A DNA stretch of 64,000 bases. Origin: Bradyrhizobium diazoefficiens. GTDB taxonomy: Bacteria; Pseudomonadota; Alphaproteobacteria; Rhizobiales; Xanthobacteraceae. Below, one piece after another: positions 38,582 to 47,986 of the stretch. Location of the stretch: assembly GCF_016616425.1 (NCBI RefSeq), contig NZ_CP067101.1, forward strand, positions 5,332,001 to 5,396,000, in the 5' to 3' direction. A program made the position numbers and the translations under genes. Position 1 is the first letter of the stretch. The number at the start of each line of letters is the position of its first letter. The notes below the pieces were generated by a model. The model searched no databases. It was not told where the DNA came from and was given only the letters and a program-made list of their open reading frames with translations.

Positions 38582-40509
38582 TGGATTATGCAGGACGCGT
38601 CGCGCAGGCCGACACCTATCCGAAGATGCTCCGGCTCAACGCGAAGGAGCATGGCAACGAAATCGCATTGCGCGAGAAGGATCTCGGGCTCTGGCGGCTG
38701 TTCACCTGGAACGACTACCAAACCCGCGTGCGCGACTTTGCGCTCGGCCTCCTCGAGCTGGGCCTCGGACGCGGCGACGTCATCGGCATCATCGGCGACA
38801 ACCGGCCGGATTGGGTCGCGGCGGAAGTGGCGACGCACGCCATCGGCGGATTGAGTCTCGGGCTCTATCGCGACGTGCTCGACGAGGAGGCCTCCTATCT
38901 CCTCAACTATGGGGAGGCGCAGCTCGTCTTCGCCGAGGACGAGGAGCAGGTCGACAAGCTGCTCACCCTCGCCGACCGCGCACCGAAGCTGAAGCACATC
39001 ATCTATTCCGATCCGCGCGGAATGCGGAAATACGACGATCCCAGACTGATGTCGGCGGAAGAGTTTGCCGAGCTCGGCCGCGCCCGCGCCGCGCGGGAAC
39101 CGGAGCTTTACGACAGGCTGGTCGACGCCACCAAGGGCGAGGACGTCGCGATCCTCTGCACGACGTCGGGCACCACGTCCCATCCCAAGCTCGCGATGCT
39201 GGCGGCGGGCCGCGTGCTCGGCCATTGCGCGACCTATCTCGCGTTCGACCCAAAGGGCCCGGACGACGAATACGTCTCGGTGCTGCCGCTGCCGTGGATC
39301 ATGGAGCAGGTCTACGTGCTCGGCAAAGGGCTCTTGTGCCGGATGAAGATCAACTTCGTCGAAGAGCCCGACACGATGATGAACGATCTGCGCGAGATCG
39401 CGCCGACATTCGTGCTGTTCGCGCCTCGCGTCTGGGAATCCATCGCCGCCGACGTCCGGGCCAAGGTGATGGACGCCACGCCTTTCAAGCAGCGCCTGTT
39501 CGATGTCGGAATGAAATCGGGCCTGGCCGCACTTGCGCAGGGTAAGCGATCGGGTTTTGCCGACGCGATCCTGTTCCGTGCGCTGCGCGACCGGCTCGGT
39601 TTCACCCGCCTGCGCTCGGCCGCGACCGGCGGCGCAGCGCTCGGCCCTGACACTTTCAAGTTCTTCCAGGCCATGGGCGTGCCGCTGCGCACGCTGTACG
39701 GCCAGACCGAGCTGCTCGGGGCCTACACGCTGCATCCCGAGGGCAAGGTCGATCCTGACACCACAGGGGTGCCGATGGCCGACGACGTCGAGATCCGCAT
39801 CGACAATCCCGACGTCCATGGCGTTGGCGAGATCGTGGTGCGGCATCCCAACATGTTCCTCGGCTATTACAGGAATCCCGAGGCCAGCGTCGCCGACATC
39901 AAGGACGGCTGGATGTTGTCGGGCGATGCCGGCTATTTCAATGCGAACCAGCAGCTCGTCGTCATCGACCGCATCAAGGACCTCGCCGAGACCTCGCGCG
40001 GCGAGCGCTTCTCGCCGCAGTTCATCGAGAACAAACTGAAATTCTCGCCCTATATCGCCGAAGCCGTGGTGCTGGGTTCAGGTCGCGACGCGCTCGCGGC
40101 GATGATCTGCATCCGCTACTCCATCATCTCGAAATGGGCGGAGAAGAACCGCCTCTCGTTCACGACCTACAGCGATCTCGCCTCGCGGCCCGAGGTCTAT
40201 GCGCTGCTCCAGAAGGAGGTCGAGACCGTCAACGCCACGCTGCCGCCGGCCCAGCGCATCTCGCGCTTCCTGCTGCTCTACAAGGAGCTCGACGCCGACG
40301 ACGGCGAGCTCACCCGGACGCGAAAGGTGCGCCGCAGCGTCATCAACGAGAAATACGCGGGTATCATCGACGCCATCTACCGTGGCGTCGCCGACATCCC
40401 CGTCGACACCGTGATCCGCTTCCAGGACGGCACCACGCAGCGCGTGCGGACGACACTGCGCGTGGTGGATCTCGGCGAACATGGACATATGGCGGAGGCT
40501 GCGGAGTGA
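38578..40509 (+). CDS. AMP-dependent acyl-CoA synthetase/ligase
   Basis: 643 residues, the size of long-chain acyl-CoA synthetases. Nucleotide loop LCTTSGTTSHPK, then LYGQTELLGAY and SGDAGYF (the A5-A7 motifs), and a C-terminal lysine region (TRTRKVRR). It activates a carboxylic acid to its CoA thioester through an acyl adenylate. Being inside a HAAT operon, between the LivG-type ATPase and the permeases, it probably activates the imported acid (aromatic, dicarboxylic or branched; inference), giving vectorial uptake. Confidence 0.92.
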   Translation: MMDYAGRVAQADTYPKMLRLNAKEHGNEIALREKDLGLWRLFTWNDYQTRVRDFALGLLELGLGRGDVIGIIGDNRPDWVAAEVATHAIGGLSLGLYRDVLDEEASYLLNYGEAQLVFAEDEEQVDKLLTLADRAPKLKHIIYSDPRGMRKYDDPRLMSAEEFAELGRARAAREPELYDRLVDATKGEDVAILCTTSGTTSHPKLAMLAAGRVLGHCATYLAFDPKGPDDEYVSVLPLPWIMEQVYVLGKGLLCRMKINFVEEPDTMMNDLREIAPTFVLFAPRVWESIAADVRAKVMDATPFKQRLFDVGMKSGLAALAQGKRSGFADAILFRALRDRLGFTRLRSAATGGAALGPDTFKFFQAMGVPLRTLYGQTELLGAYTLHPEGKVDPDTTGVPMADDVEIRIDNPDVHGVGEIVVRHPNMFLGYYRNPEASVADIKDGWMLSGDAGYFNANQQLVVIDRIKDLAETSRGERFSPQFIENKLKFSPYIAEAVVLGSGRDALAAMICIRYSIISKWAEKNRLSFTTYSDLASRPEVYALLQKEVETVNATLPPAQRISRFLLLYKELDADDGELTRTRKVRRSVINEKYAGIIDAIYRGVADIPVDTVIRFQDGTTQRVRTTLRVVDLGEHGHMAEAAE

Positions 40510-40542
40510 CACAGTCTATCGCTGCGCAGTCTGTTACCCCTC

Positions 40543-40790
40543 GCCTCTCCCCGCTTGCGGCAGGGCTACCGCATATGACTAGCGGCGGCGGCCTGCGCGC
40601 ACGCCTCGTCCTTCGAAACGGCGCTTACGCGCCTCCTCAGGATGAGGCTAATCAGCGTCAGTGCCCGTTTGAAACTGCTGCCGCATACTCCGCCCTCATC
40701 CTGAGGAGCCCGCCTAAAGCGGGCGTCTCGAAGGATGACTGCAGGGAAAAGCGCTCAAATGCGATAGCCCTGCCGCACGCGGGGAGAGGC
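40543..40790. repeat. Composite nested palindromic element
   Basis: Outer arms at 40543-40574 and 40759-40790 are 32-base inverted repeats matching at 30 positions (they begin GCCTCTCCCCGC). Inside lie a second inverted pair, 40604-40647 and 40694-40739, beginning CCTCGTCC and ending in GGATGAC, each with its own small hairpin (GGCGCTTACGCGCC and CCCGCCTAAAGCGGG). No coding frame is credible. It looks like one palindromic repeat inserted into another between the ligase and permease genes. Confidence 0.8.
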
Positions 40791-40807
40791 GAAGGACAGC
40801 ATATCAC

Positions 40808-41701
40808 ATGAACACCGCCTTCCTCATCCAGCTGCTGGTCAACGGCCTCGTGGTCGGCACGCTCTACGGCGTGGTCGCGATGTCGTTCGTGCTGATCTAC
40901 AAGGCGACGCAGGTCGTCAATTTCGCGCAAGGCGAGCTGCTGCTGGTCGGCGCATGGGTGTGCTGGGCGCTGCTGGCGAAGTATCAGGTGCCGTTCTGGA
41001 TCGGCATGCCGATGACGCTGGTGTTCATGTTCGTGTTCGGCATCGCAGTCCAGGTCCTGATCCTGCGGCCGATGATCGGCGAGCCCATCATCTCCGTGAT
41101 CATGGTGACGATTGGCCTCTCCACCGTGCTGCAGGCAACGCTGAAATGGATGTTCGGCGTCAATCCGCAGCCGTTCCCGCGCGTGTTCGAGAGCCAATCG
41201 GTCAGCCTGTTCGGCCTGCAGATCCAGACCGTCTATGTCATGAGCCTCGTGGTCTCGGTCGCCATGATGATCGGCATGGCCTGGTTCTTCCGTGCCTCCA
41301 AATACGGTCTTGCGATGCGCGCCACCGCGTTCAACCAGCAGGTCGCGCAATCGCTCGGCATTTCCGTGAAGAGCGTGTTCGCGATGGCTTGGGCGATCTC
41401 GGCGACGGTGTCGGCGGTCGCGGGGGTCGTCGTTGCGGTCGTCAACGGCGTGTCCTCGGGCCTTGCCGCCTACGGCATCAAGGTATTTCCGGCGGCAATC
41501 CTCGGCGGGCTCGACTCCATCGGCGGCGCCGTGCTCGGCGGCATCATCATCGGCCTGCTCGAGAACGTCGCGCAATATGTCGACAGCGAGTACCTGCACT
41601 GGGGCAATCTCTACGAGATCGCACCGTTCTACGTCCTCATCATCGTGCTGATGATCAAGCCCTACGGGCTGTTCGGCACCCACGACATCGAGCGGATCTG
41701 A
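40808..41701 (+). CDS. HAAT transporter 2, LivH-type permease
   Basis: 297 residues, about eight membrane segments. ATQVVNFAQGELLLVGAWV is the LivH motif near the N-terminus, and RATAFNQQVAQSLGISV is the coupling loop. It starts 18 bases after the composite repeat, so expression from the upstream genes must cross that element. Three bases separate it from the LivM-type gene. Confidence 0.93.
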   Translation: MNTAFLIQLLVNGLVVGTLYGVVAMSFVLIYKATQVVNFAQGELLLVGAWVCWALLAKYQVPFWIGMPMTLVFMFVFGIAVQVLILRPMIGEPIISVIMVTIGLSTVLQATLKWMFGVNPQPFPRVFESQSVSLFGLQIQTVYVMSLVVSVAMMIGMAWFFRASKYGLAMRATAFNQQVAQSLGISVKSVFAMAWAISATVSAVAGVVVAVVNGVSSGLAAYGIKVFPAAILGGLDSIGGAVLGGIIIGLLENVAQYVDSEYLHWGNLYEIAPFYVLIIVLMIKPYGLFGTHDIERI

Positions 41702-41704
41702 CCC

Positions 41705-42778
41705 ATGGCCGGCCCTGCCCTCATCCCTGCTGGTGATTTCCGCACCTCCTATGCGGCCGACACCACGATCTTCCCGACCACGACCAGCCGCAACTTTGCG
41801 ATCGCCGGCGTGCTCGCGCTGTGCCTCGTGCCACAATTCCTCGGCGGGTACTGGCTCAGCATCCTGATCCAGATCGGCATCTTCTCGATTGCGGCGCTCG
41901 GCCTCAACATCCTGGTTGGCTTCACCGGCCAGATCTCGATCGGACATGCCGCCTTCTTCCTGCTCGGCGCCTTCACCTCGGCCTACATCTCCAACAACGC
42001 ACCGATCCCGGTGTTCTTCGCCATCCCGCTCGCGGGCGTCGTCACCGCGCTGGTCGGGCTGATCTTCGGCATCCCGGCGGCGCGCCTGAAGGGGCTCTAT
42101 CTCGTCATCGCAACGCTGGCCGCGCAATACATCCTGCTCGACTTCTTTTCCCGCGCCGAATGGTTCTCCGGCGGTTCGGTGCCGGCGAGCGCGGAGCCCT
42201 TTTCGATATTCGGCTATACGCTGCGCGGCGACAGACAGTATTTCTATGTCGTGCTGGCCTATGTGCTCTTGAGCTACATCCTCGTCACCAATCTGATGCG
42301 CACCCGCGACGGCCGCGCGCTGGTGGCGATCCGCGACCATTATCTCTCGGCCGAGATCATGGGCATCAACCTGACGAAATACCGCACGCTGTCGTTCGGA
42401 CTCGCCGCCTTCTTCGCCGGCATCGCCGGCGCGCTCTACGCGCACTACCAGCTCGTGGTGTCGCAGGAGGGTTTCGGCATCGAGCGCTCGATCCTGTTCC
42501 TGGCCATGATCATCATCGGCGGCACCGGCTCGGTCATGGGCACGCTGATGGGCACCGCCTTCGTGGTGCTGCTGCCGGAGTCCATGGAATTCATCAGCCT
42601 GCACCTGAAGGGCGGCGCGATCGACAAGGCGCTGTCGCTCAACACCAACATCACCTTCCTGCGCGAGATCGCCATCGGGGTGATCATCATCGCGTTCCTG
42701 ATGTTCGAGCCTGACGGGCTCGCGCATCGCTGGCGGCAGATCAAGGCCTACTGGAAACTCTACCCGTTCTCGCATTGA
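41705..42778 (+). CDS. HAAT transporter 2, LivM-type permease
   Basis: 357 residues, about ten membrane segments, with the LivM motif GFTGQISIGHAAFFLLGAFT and coupling loop ALVAIRDHYLSAEIMGINL. The N-terminal 30 residues are polar and may be cytosolic. Next gene is the binding protein, 45 bases on. Confidence 0.93.
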   Translation: MAGPALIPAGDFRTSYAADTTIFPTTTSRNFAIAGVLALCLVPQFLGGYWLSILIQIGIFSIAALGLNILVGFTGQISIGHAAFFLLGAFTSAYISNNAPIPVFFAIPLAGVVTALVGLIFGIPAARLKGLYLVIATLAAQYILLDFFSRAEWFSGGSVPASAEPFSIFGYTLRGDRQYFYVVLAYVLLSYILVTNLMRTRDGRALVAIRDHYLSAEIMGINLTKYRTLSFGLAAFFAGIAGALYAHYQLVVSQEGFGIERSILFLAMIIIGGTGSVMGTLMGTAFVVLLPESMEFISLHLKGGAIDKALSLNTNITFLREIAIGVIIIAFLMFEPDGLAHRWRQIKAYWKLYPFSH

Positions 42779-42822
42779 GCGCGGGCAACTTCACTTAAAC
42801 AATAAGCAGGAGGAACCGACCC

Positions 42823-44106
42823 ATGACCATGAAGTCACTTTTGAGCACCGCATCGCTCGCGATCGCGATCGCCGCATTTTCGTCCGGCGCGCAGGCGCAG
42901 ATCGCGATCGGGCACCTCGCCGACTATTCCGGCGGCACCTCGGACGTTGGCACGCCCTATGGCCAGGCCGTCGCCGATACCTTCGCCTGGGTCAACAAGA
43001 ACGGCGGCATCGGCGGCAAGCAGCTCAACGTCGACACCAACGACTATGGCTACCAGGTGCCGCGCGCAATCGCGCTCTACAAGAAGTGGTCGGCGCCGGA
43101 CAGCAAGGTCGCCGCGATCATGGGCTGGGGCACCGCCGATACCGAGGCGCTGACCGGCTTCCTCGCCCAGGACAAGATCCCCGACATGTCGGGATCCTAT
43201 GCCGCTGCCCTCACCGATCCCGAAGGCGTCAGCGGCAAGGCCAAGCCCGCGCCCTACAACTTCTTCTATGGCCCGAGCTATTCGGACTCGCTGCGTGCGA
43301 TGCTGATGTGGGCCGCCGAGGATTGGAAGGCCAAGGGCAAGTCCGGCAAGCCGAAATTCGTGCACATGGGCGCAAACCATCCCTATCCGAACGCGCCGAA
43401 GGCGGCCGGTGAAGCGATGGCGAAGGAGCTCGGCTTCGAGGTGCTGCCGCCGCTGGTGTTCGCGCTCGCGCCGGGTGACTACAGCGCGCAGTGCCTGAGC
43501 TTGAAATCCTCGGGTGCCAACTACGCCTATCTCGGCAACACCGCCGCCTCCAACATCTCGGTGATGAAGGCCTGCAAGACCGCCGGCGTCGAGATCCAGT
43601 TCATGGGCAATGTCTGGGGCATGGACGAGAACGCCGCCAAGACCGCGGGCGATGCCGCCAACGGCGTGATCTTCCCCTTGCGTACGGCGGTGAGCTGGGG
43701 CGGCGATGCGCCCGGCATGAAGACGGTGATGGAGATCTCGAAGATGTCCGATCCCACCGGCAAGGTCTACCGCCCCGTGCACTACGTCGCGGCCGTCTGC
43801 TCGGCGCTGTACATGAAGGAGGCGATCGACTGGGCTGCCAAGAACGGCGGCGCCACCGGCGAGAACGTCGCCAAGGGCTTCTACCAGAAGAAGGATTGGG
43901 TGCCGGCCGGAATGGACGGCGTCTGCAATCCCTCGACCTGGACCGACAAGGACCATCGCGGCACGCTGAAGGTCGATCTCTATCGCACCAAAATCTCCGG
44001 CGCGACCGACGGCGACCTCAACGACCTCATGGCCAAGGGCACGATCAAGCTCGAGAAGGTCAAGACCGTCGAGCTGCCGCGCAAGCCGGAATTGCTGGGC
44101 TGGTGA
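42823..44106 (+). CDS. HAAT transporter 2, periplasmic substrate-binding protein
   Basis: 427 residues. AGGAGG nine bases upstream marks the ATG at 42823. The signal peptide ends in SSGAQAQ near residue 26; the mature protein starts IAIGHLADYSGGTSDVGTPY, a type I fold of the aromatic-acid-like branch rather than true amino-acid binders. Conserved Trp/Tyr in the pocket (AYKKW, WGTADTEA) are compatible with a ring ligand, an inference only. The genes around it include an acyl-CoA ligase. Confidence 0.93.
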   Translation: MTMKSLLSTASLAIAIAAFSSGAQAQIAIGHLADYSGGTSDVGTPYGQAVADTFAWVNKNGGIGGKQLNVDTNDYGYQVPRAIALYKKWSAPDSKVAAIMGWGTADTEALTGFLAQDKIPDMSGSYAAALTDPEGVSGKAKPAPYNFFYGPSYSDSLRAMLMWAAEDWKAKGKSGKPKFVHMGANHPYPNAPKAAGEAMAKELGFEVLPPLVFALAPGDYSAQCLSLKSSGANYAYLGNTAASNISVMKACKTAGVEIQFMGNVWGMDENAAKTAGDAANGVIFPLRTAVSWGGDAPGMKTVMEISKMSDPTGKVYRPVHYVAAVCSALYMKEAIDWAAKNGGATGENVAKGFYQKKDWVPAGMDGVCNPSTWTDKDHRGTLKVDLYRTKISGATDGDLNDLMAKGTIKLEKVKTVELPRKPELLGW

Positions 44107-44132
44107 GGCCCGGCTTTCGTCCTACACACAAC

Positions 44133-44232
44133 CGTCATCCCCCGCGCATGCGGGGGATCCAGTACGCCGTGGCCTCTCGGGGAACGACGGGCGTCTCTGG
44201 AATACTGGGTCACCCGCCTTCGCGGATGACGA
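44133..44232. repeat. Palindromic repeat between binding protein and LivF-type genes
   Basis: CGTCATCCCCCGCGCATGCG at the left and GCGGATGACG at the right face each other, with CCAGTA and TACTGG inside, so the 100 bases can fold end to end. The left end also has a small hairpin, CCCCCGC-ATGCGGGGG. This resembles the widely dispersed Bradyrhizobium type carrying GTCAT ends. Confidence 0.7.
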
Positions 44233-44249
44233 CAGCGGAGTAACGAACC

Positions 44250-45089
44250 ATGACCCAGACTGCCGAAGCAACGCGCCCCTCCCCCGGCATCGTCCCCGCG
44301 TCGTCCCTGCTCAGCGTGCGCAACATCGAGGTCGTCTATGACGACGTGATCCTGGTGCTGCGCGGCCTCAGCCTCGATGTGCCCAAGGGCGCGATCGTGG
44401 CGCTGCTGGGCGCCAACGGCGCCGGCAAGTCGACGACGCTGAAGGCGATCTCGGGGCTGCTCAAGACCGAGGACGGCGAGGTCACGCGCGGCGAGATCCT
44501 GTTCGGGGGCGAGCGCATCAACGGCATCGACCCCGACAAGATCGTCCGCCGCGGCATCTTCCAGGTCATGGAGGGCCGGCGCATCGTCGCCGACATGACG
44601 TCGCTGGAGAACCTCAAGCTCGGTGCCTTCACCCGCAGGGACCGCGAGGTCGATGCCGATCTCGACATGGTCTTCAACTACTTTCCCCGCCTGAAGGAGC
44701 GCACCGGGCTTGCCGGCTATCTCTCCGGTGGCGAGCAGCAGATGCTCGCGATCGGCCGCGCACTGATGGCGCGCCCGAAGATGATCCTGATGGACGAGCC
44801 CTCGATGGGCCTGTCGCCGCTGCTGGTGAAGGAGGTGTTCTCGATCATCCAGAAGATCAACCGCGACCTCGGCGTCACCATCCTGCTGGTCGAGCAGAAC
44901 GCGCGCGCCGCGCTGTCGGTGGCGAGCCATGGCTACATCATGGAGCAGGGCAAGGTCGTGCTCGACGGCACTGCCGACGAATTGCGCGACAACGAGGACG
45001 TCAAGGAATTCTACCTCGGCGGCGCCGGCGACCAGCGCAAGAGCTTCAAGAACCTGAAGAGCTTCAAGCGGCGCAAGCGATGGTTATAG
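44250..45089 (+). CDS. HAAT transporter 2, LivF-type ATPase
   Basis: 279 residues. Walker A GANGAGKST, signature LSGGEQQM, Walker B MILMDEPSMGL. The C-terminus is unusually basic (RKSFKNLKSFKRRKRW), seen in LivF relatives coupled to ligase operons. Last gene of the transporter 2 operon; a repeat follows immediately. Confidence 0.93.
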   Translation: MTQTAEATRPSPGIVPASSLLSVRNIEVVYDDVILVLRGLSLDVPKGAIVALLGANGAGKSTTLKAISGLLKTEDGEVTRGEILFGGERINGIDPDKIVRRGIFQVMEGRRIVADMTSLENLKLGAFTRRDREVDADLDMVFNYFPRLKERTGLAGYLSGGEQQMLAIGRALMARPKMILMDEPSMGLSPLLVKEVFSIIQKINRDLGVTILLVEQNARAALSVASHGYIMEQGKVVLDGTADELRDNEDVKEFYLGGAGDQRKSFKNLKSFKRRKRWL

Positions 45090-45132
45090 CGTTTTCGAGC
45101 GAAGTGGGAACCGGTTCGCGCGAAGAAAACGC
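45089..45132. repeat. Inverted repeat at convergent gene ends
   Basis: GCGTTTTC (45089-45096) and GAAAACGC (45125-45132) flank AGCGAA...TTCGCG. The same motif with AACCGGTTCGCG looks familiar as a dispersed rhizobial repeat (recollection). It may terminate transcription of both convergent genes. Confidence 0.6.
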
Positions 45133-45149
45133 GTCAAGACAGAACAGCT

Positions 45150-46304
45150 TTAACTTTCCAGCACCTGCTCCGCTTCCGTGACTGCGCAGAGAACATGATA
45201 GAACGACGACGCAGGAATGGTGTCGACAAGCGATTTGCCGTCGCGATCGAACTGGTCGTACCAGCCGCCCTTCACGGGATGGCTGAGATAATACCGTTCG
45301 AAGCGCGCCAACGCCGCACGCGCCTCATCCGCCGCGCCCGCCTCGCCGGATTCGGCTTGCGCGATCCAGGCCTTCGCGATCTCGGTCTGCGGCCACAGCC
45401 GGCGCGTGCTGCGGCGGATATTGCCGGTGGCGTCGCCCTCATCGAACAGGCAGCCCGTCGCCTCGTCGCGATAGCGCAGCGCGGTCGCCAGGAGCTCAGC
45501 GCGCCGTTGCCCGGTCGGGCAGCCCGTGATGCGTTCGAAACCTTTCAGCAGCCAGACCCATTCCGCCTGGTGCCCCGGCTCGACGCTGACCGGCTCGATC
45601 TTCGACCAGTCCTCCTCGAAATACTCCGTCAGGATACGCTTCTGCTTATCGTAGAGATTGGCCAGGAACAGTGCGAAGAATTCGCCAGCACGATTCTGGA
45701 ACGACAGATCGTGTGTCGCCTCGAAGCACGCGATCATCGCCTCGAACAGATGCATATGCGGGTTCTGCCGGCGCGGCAGCGAGACCGGAAGGCCTTCGTG
45801 CACGCCCCCATGCGGCGAGCGGAGATGGCCGTCGAGGAAAGCGAGCAGCGCGTCGATCTCGGCACGAACCTGCGCGTCCTGGTCGAGCGCGTAAACGGTC
45901 GAGAGAGCAAACAGGATGAAGGCGTGGTCGTAAGCATCGCGCCGGCCGTCCAGCACCGCGCCCTCCGGCGTCAGCCGGTGCACATAGCCGGGCCGGCCGT
46001 CGGGCGCCTTGGCTTTGGCCAGAAGATGCTCAAGTCCCTTCAGCGCGATTGTGCGCCCCTCGGGATACCAGCCCATCTGCGCAGCCTTGGCGTAGCAATA
46101 GATCTGGCGGGCCTGCACGAACACGCGTCGCGGCGCGGCCGGATCCGCGGTGCCGTCGCGGTGCAGCCGGTCGATGAAACCGCCTGCGGCGTGATCCCAG
46201 CCGACCGTCGACCACAGCGGCAGCGCCTCGTCGATCATGCGCCGTTTCAGGCGCGCGACGACATCCGCAGCCTCGTCCGCCGCAATGTTTCCTACGTCCG
46301 CCAT
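45150..46304 (-). CDS. AGE-family sugar epimerase/isomerase
   Basis: 384 residues from ATG 46304, preceded by GGAGAGG. An alpha/alpha six-barrel with the family blocks RVFVQARQIYCYA, YDHAFILFALS, PHMHLFEA, PGHQAEWVWLL and RRLWPQTEIAKAW. Family members are N-acylglucosamine 2-epimerase, mannose isomerase (YihS-like) or cellobiose epimerase. The His pair in motifs PHMH and GHQ is intact. Sialic-acid precursors need GlcNAc/ManNAc interconversion, so a role in the island at 48-64 kb is conceivable but unproven; mannose isomerisation is equally possible. Confidence 0.87.
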   Translation of the reverse strand: MADVGNIAADEAADVVARLKRRMIDEALPLWSTVGWDHAAGGFIDRLHRDGTADPAAPRRVFVQARQIYCYAKAAQMGWYPEGRTIALKGLEHLLAKAKAPDGRPGYVHRLTPEGAVLDGRRDAYDHAFILFALSTVYALDQDAQVRAEIDALLAFLDGHLRSPHGGVHEGLPVSLPRRQNPHMHLFEAMIACFEATHDLSFQNRAGEFFALFLANLYDKQKRILTEYFEEDWSKIEPVSVEPGHQAEWVWLLKGFERITGCPTGQRRAELLATALRYRDEATGCLFDEGDATGNIRRSTRRLWPQTEIAKAWIAQAESGEAGAADEARAALARFERYYLSHPVKGGWYDQFDRDGKSLVDTIPASSFYHVLCAVTEAEQVLES

Positions 46305-46390
46305 CCGGTCCTCTCCAAGCCTCGCCAATGCGGGTCTGATACCGATGCCGGTGGCGGCGCGCAACGGATGCCAACACGGAAAGAACAGCC

Positions 46391-47614
46391 ATGACCACCC
46401 ATTACGACGCCCGCGAGACGCGTGAGCCAGCAGCGCGCGAGGCCGATCTGTTCTCCCGCCTGCCGGAGGTGCTGCGAGTCGCGATGACCGCCCCGGCCTA
46501 TGCCGAGCGGCTGAAAGGTCTCGATCCCGCTGCCGTGACCTCCAGGGCGGCGCTTGCGGGCCTGCCGGTGTTGCGCAAGTCGGAACTGCCCTCCCTACAC
46601 AGAGCCTCCGCGCCCTTCGGAGGCTTCGTGGCGGCGCCTCCGGGCTCATTCGCCCGCCTTTTCACCTCCCCCGGCCCGATCTTCGAGCCGGAGGGACGGC
46701 AGGCCGATCCCTGGCGCGGCGCAAGGGCACTGTTCGCGGCCGGGTTCCGCCCCGATGACATCGTCCTCAACACGTTCAGCTACCATCTCACCCCTGGTGG
46801 TTTCATCTTCGATGCCTCGGCCCGTGCGCTCGGCTGCGCCGTGATCCCGGCCGGGCCCGGCAATGCTGAACAGCAATTCGAGTTGATCGAGGCCTACCGC
46901 CCGGTTGGCTACAGCGGCACGCCGGACTTCCTGAAGATATTGCTCGATGCCGCAGCGAGCTCGGGCCGGGACGTCTCCTCGATCAAGCGCGCGCTGGTCT
47001 CGGGCGCTGCGTTTCCGCCCTCGCTCCAGGCCGAGATCAAGGCGCGCGGAATCGACGCCTACCAGGCCTTCGGCACCGCCGATCTCGGCCTCATCGCGTT
47101 CGAGACCGAGGCGCGCGAGGGCATGGTCGTGAACGAGGACCTGATCCTGGAGATCGTCAAGCCCGGCACCGGCGATCCCGTTGCGCCGGGCGACGTCGGC
47201 GAGATCGTCGTGACGTCGCTCGACCCGCATCATCCCTGGATCCGGCTCGCCCTCGGCGACCTCACCGCAGCACTGCCGGGCGTGAGCCGCTGCGGGCGCA
47301 CCAATCTGCGCATCAAAGGCTGGATGGGCCGGGCCGACCAGACCACCAAGGTCAAGGGCATGTTCGTCCGTCCCGAGCAGATCGTCGAGATCGGCAAGCG
47401 CCATTCCGCGCTAGGAAGACTGCGCCTCGTCGTCACGCGCCGGGGCGAGAGCGACGCGATGACGTTGAGAGCGGAAACGCCGGCTGCGAGCGATGCGTTG
47501 CGCGAAGAGGTTGCGGCCAGCTTGCGCGCCGTGACGAAACTCGGCGGCAATGTCGAGCTGGTCGGCCCAGGCGTGCTGCCGAACGATGGCAAGATGATCG
47601 CGGACGAGCGCTGA
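46391..47614 (+). CDS. PaaK-like AMP-binding protein
   Basis: 407 residues, shorter than true phenylacetate-CoA ligase. The order of blocks follows PaaK: an N-terminal helical part, FTSPGPIFEPEG, NTFSYHLTPGGFIFD, then YSGTPDFLKILLD, QAFGTADLGLIAFE and a C-terminal KVKGMFVRPEQI (ligase C-domain entry). The nucleotide loop SSGTTG of classical ligases is replaced by TSPGP, so nucleotide handling may differ. Divergent from the AGE gene by 86 bases. Substrate unknown. Confidence 0.85.
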   Translation: MTTHYDARETREPAAREADLFSRLPEVLRVAMTAPAYAERLKGLDPAAVTSRAALAGLPVLRKSELPSLHRASAPFGGFVAAPPGSFARLFTSPGPIFEPEGRQADPWRGARALFAAGFRPDDIVLNTFSYHLTPGGFIFDASARALGCAVIPAGPGNAEQQFELIEAYRPVGYSGTPDFLKILLDAAASSGRDVSSIKRALVSGAAFPPSLQAEIKARGIDAYQAFGTADLGLIAFETEAREGMVVNEDLILEIVKPGTGDPVAPGDVGEIVVTSLDPHHPWIRLALGDLTAALPGVSRCGRTNLRIKGWMGRADQTTKVKGMFVRPEQIVEIGKRHSALGRLRLVVTRRGESDAMTLRAETPAASDALREEVAASLRAVTKLGGNVELVGPGVLPNDGKMIADER

Positions 47615-47986
47615 CTTCAACTGATCTCGACAGCGAGGTCGCTTTCGCGAACTCGCCGATATGGCACCACTGAGCGGATCGCTGTCCGCATCGCGCCCCG
47701 GATGCGCGAAGCGCATTTGCTTGACGGCTGAAATCAACTCGCCGCTCGCGCAATAGCGCAGCGCGCCGTCGCGATGGCCATACTTGATCCCCGAGTCGTT
47801 TTCAATCGCGACCTTTCGCGTGACCGGCTACGGAAGCCGTCTTTAAAAGCCGCGGCCAAAGCGCTTATCCAGCGCCGTCTTGGCCTGATGTCGCCGGGTG
47901 CAGGAACCTTGCATCGTCCCTGCCGCTCCCGTATTACCAACCTTGCTACGATATGGCCGGAATCGGCCCTTCCTGGACCCCAAAAC
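47615..47986. other. Leader region of the sugar-acid operon
   Basis: About 370 bases with no gene I can support. The frame of the kinase is open back to an ATG at 47774, but that stretch is Arg/Pro-rich and lacks domain character. A weak promoter candidate lies near 47909. Confidence 0.55.
47909..47937 (+). promoter_or_regulatory. Possible promoter of the sugar-acid operon
   Basis: TTGCAT (47909-47914) and TATTAC (47932-47937) are 17 bases apart, 50 bases before the chosen kinase start. Each box fits consensus only in part. Confidence 0.28.

Noticed and set aside
40658..42775. About 700-codon antisense frame across the LivH/LivM genes
   Set aside because: It runs opposite to two certain permease genes and reads as a low-complexity Asp/His/Arg string.
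47774..47986. Longer N-terminus for the CBS-GHMP kinase
   Set aside because: The 71 extra residues are Arg/Pro-rich without domain features and overlap the likely promoter.
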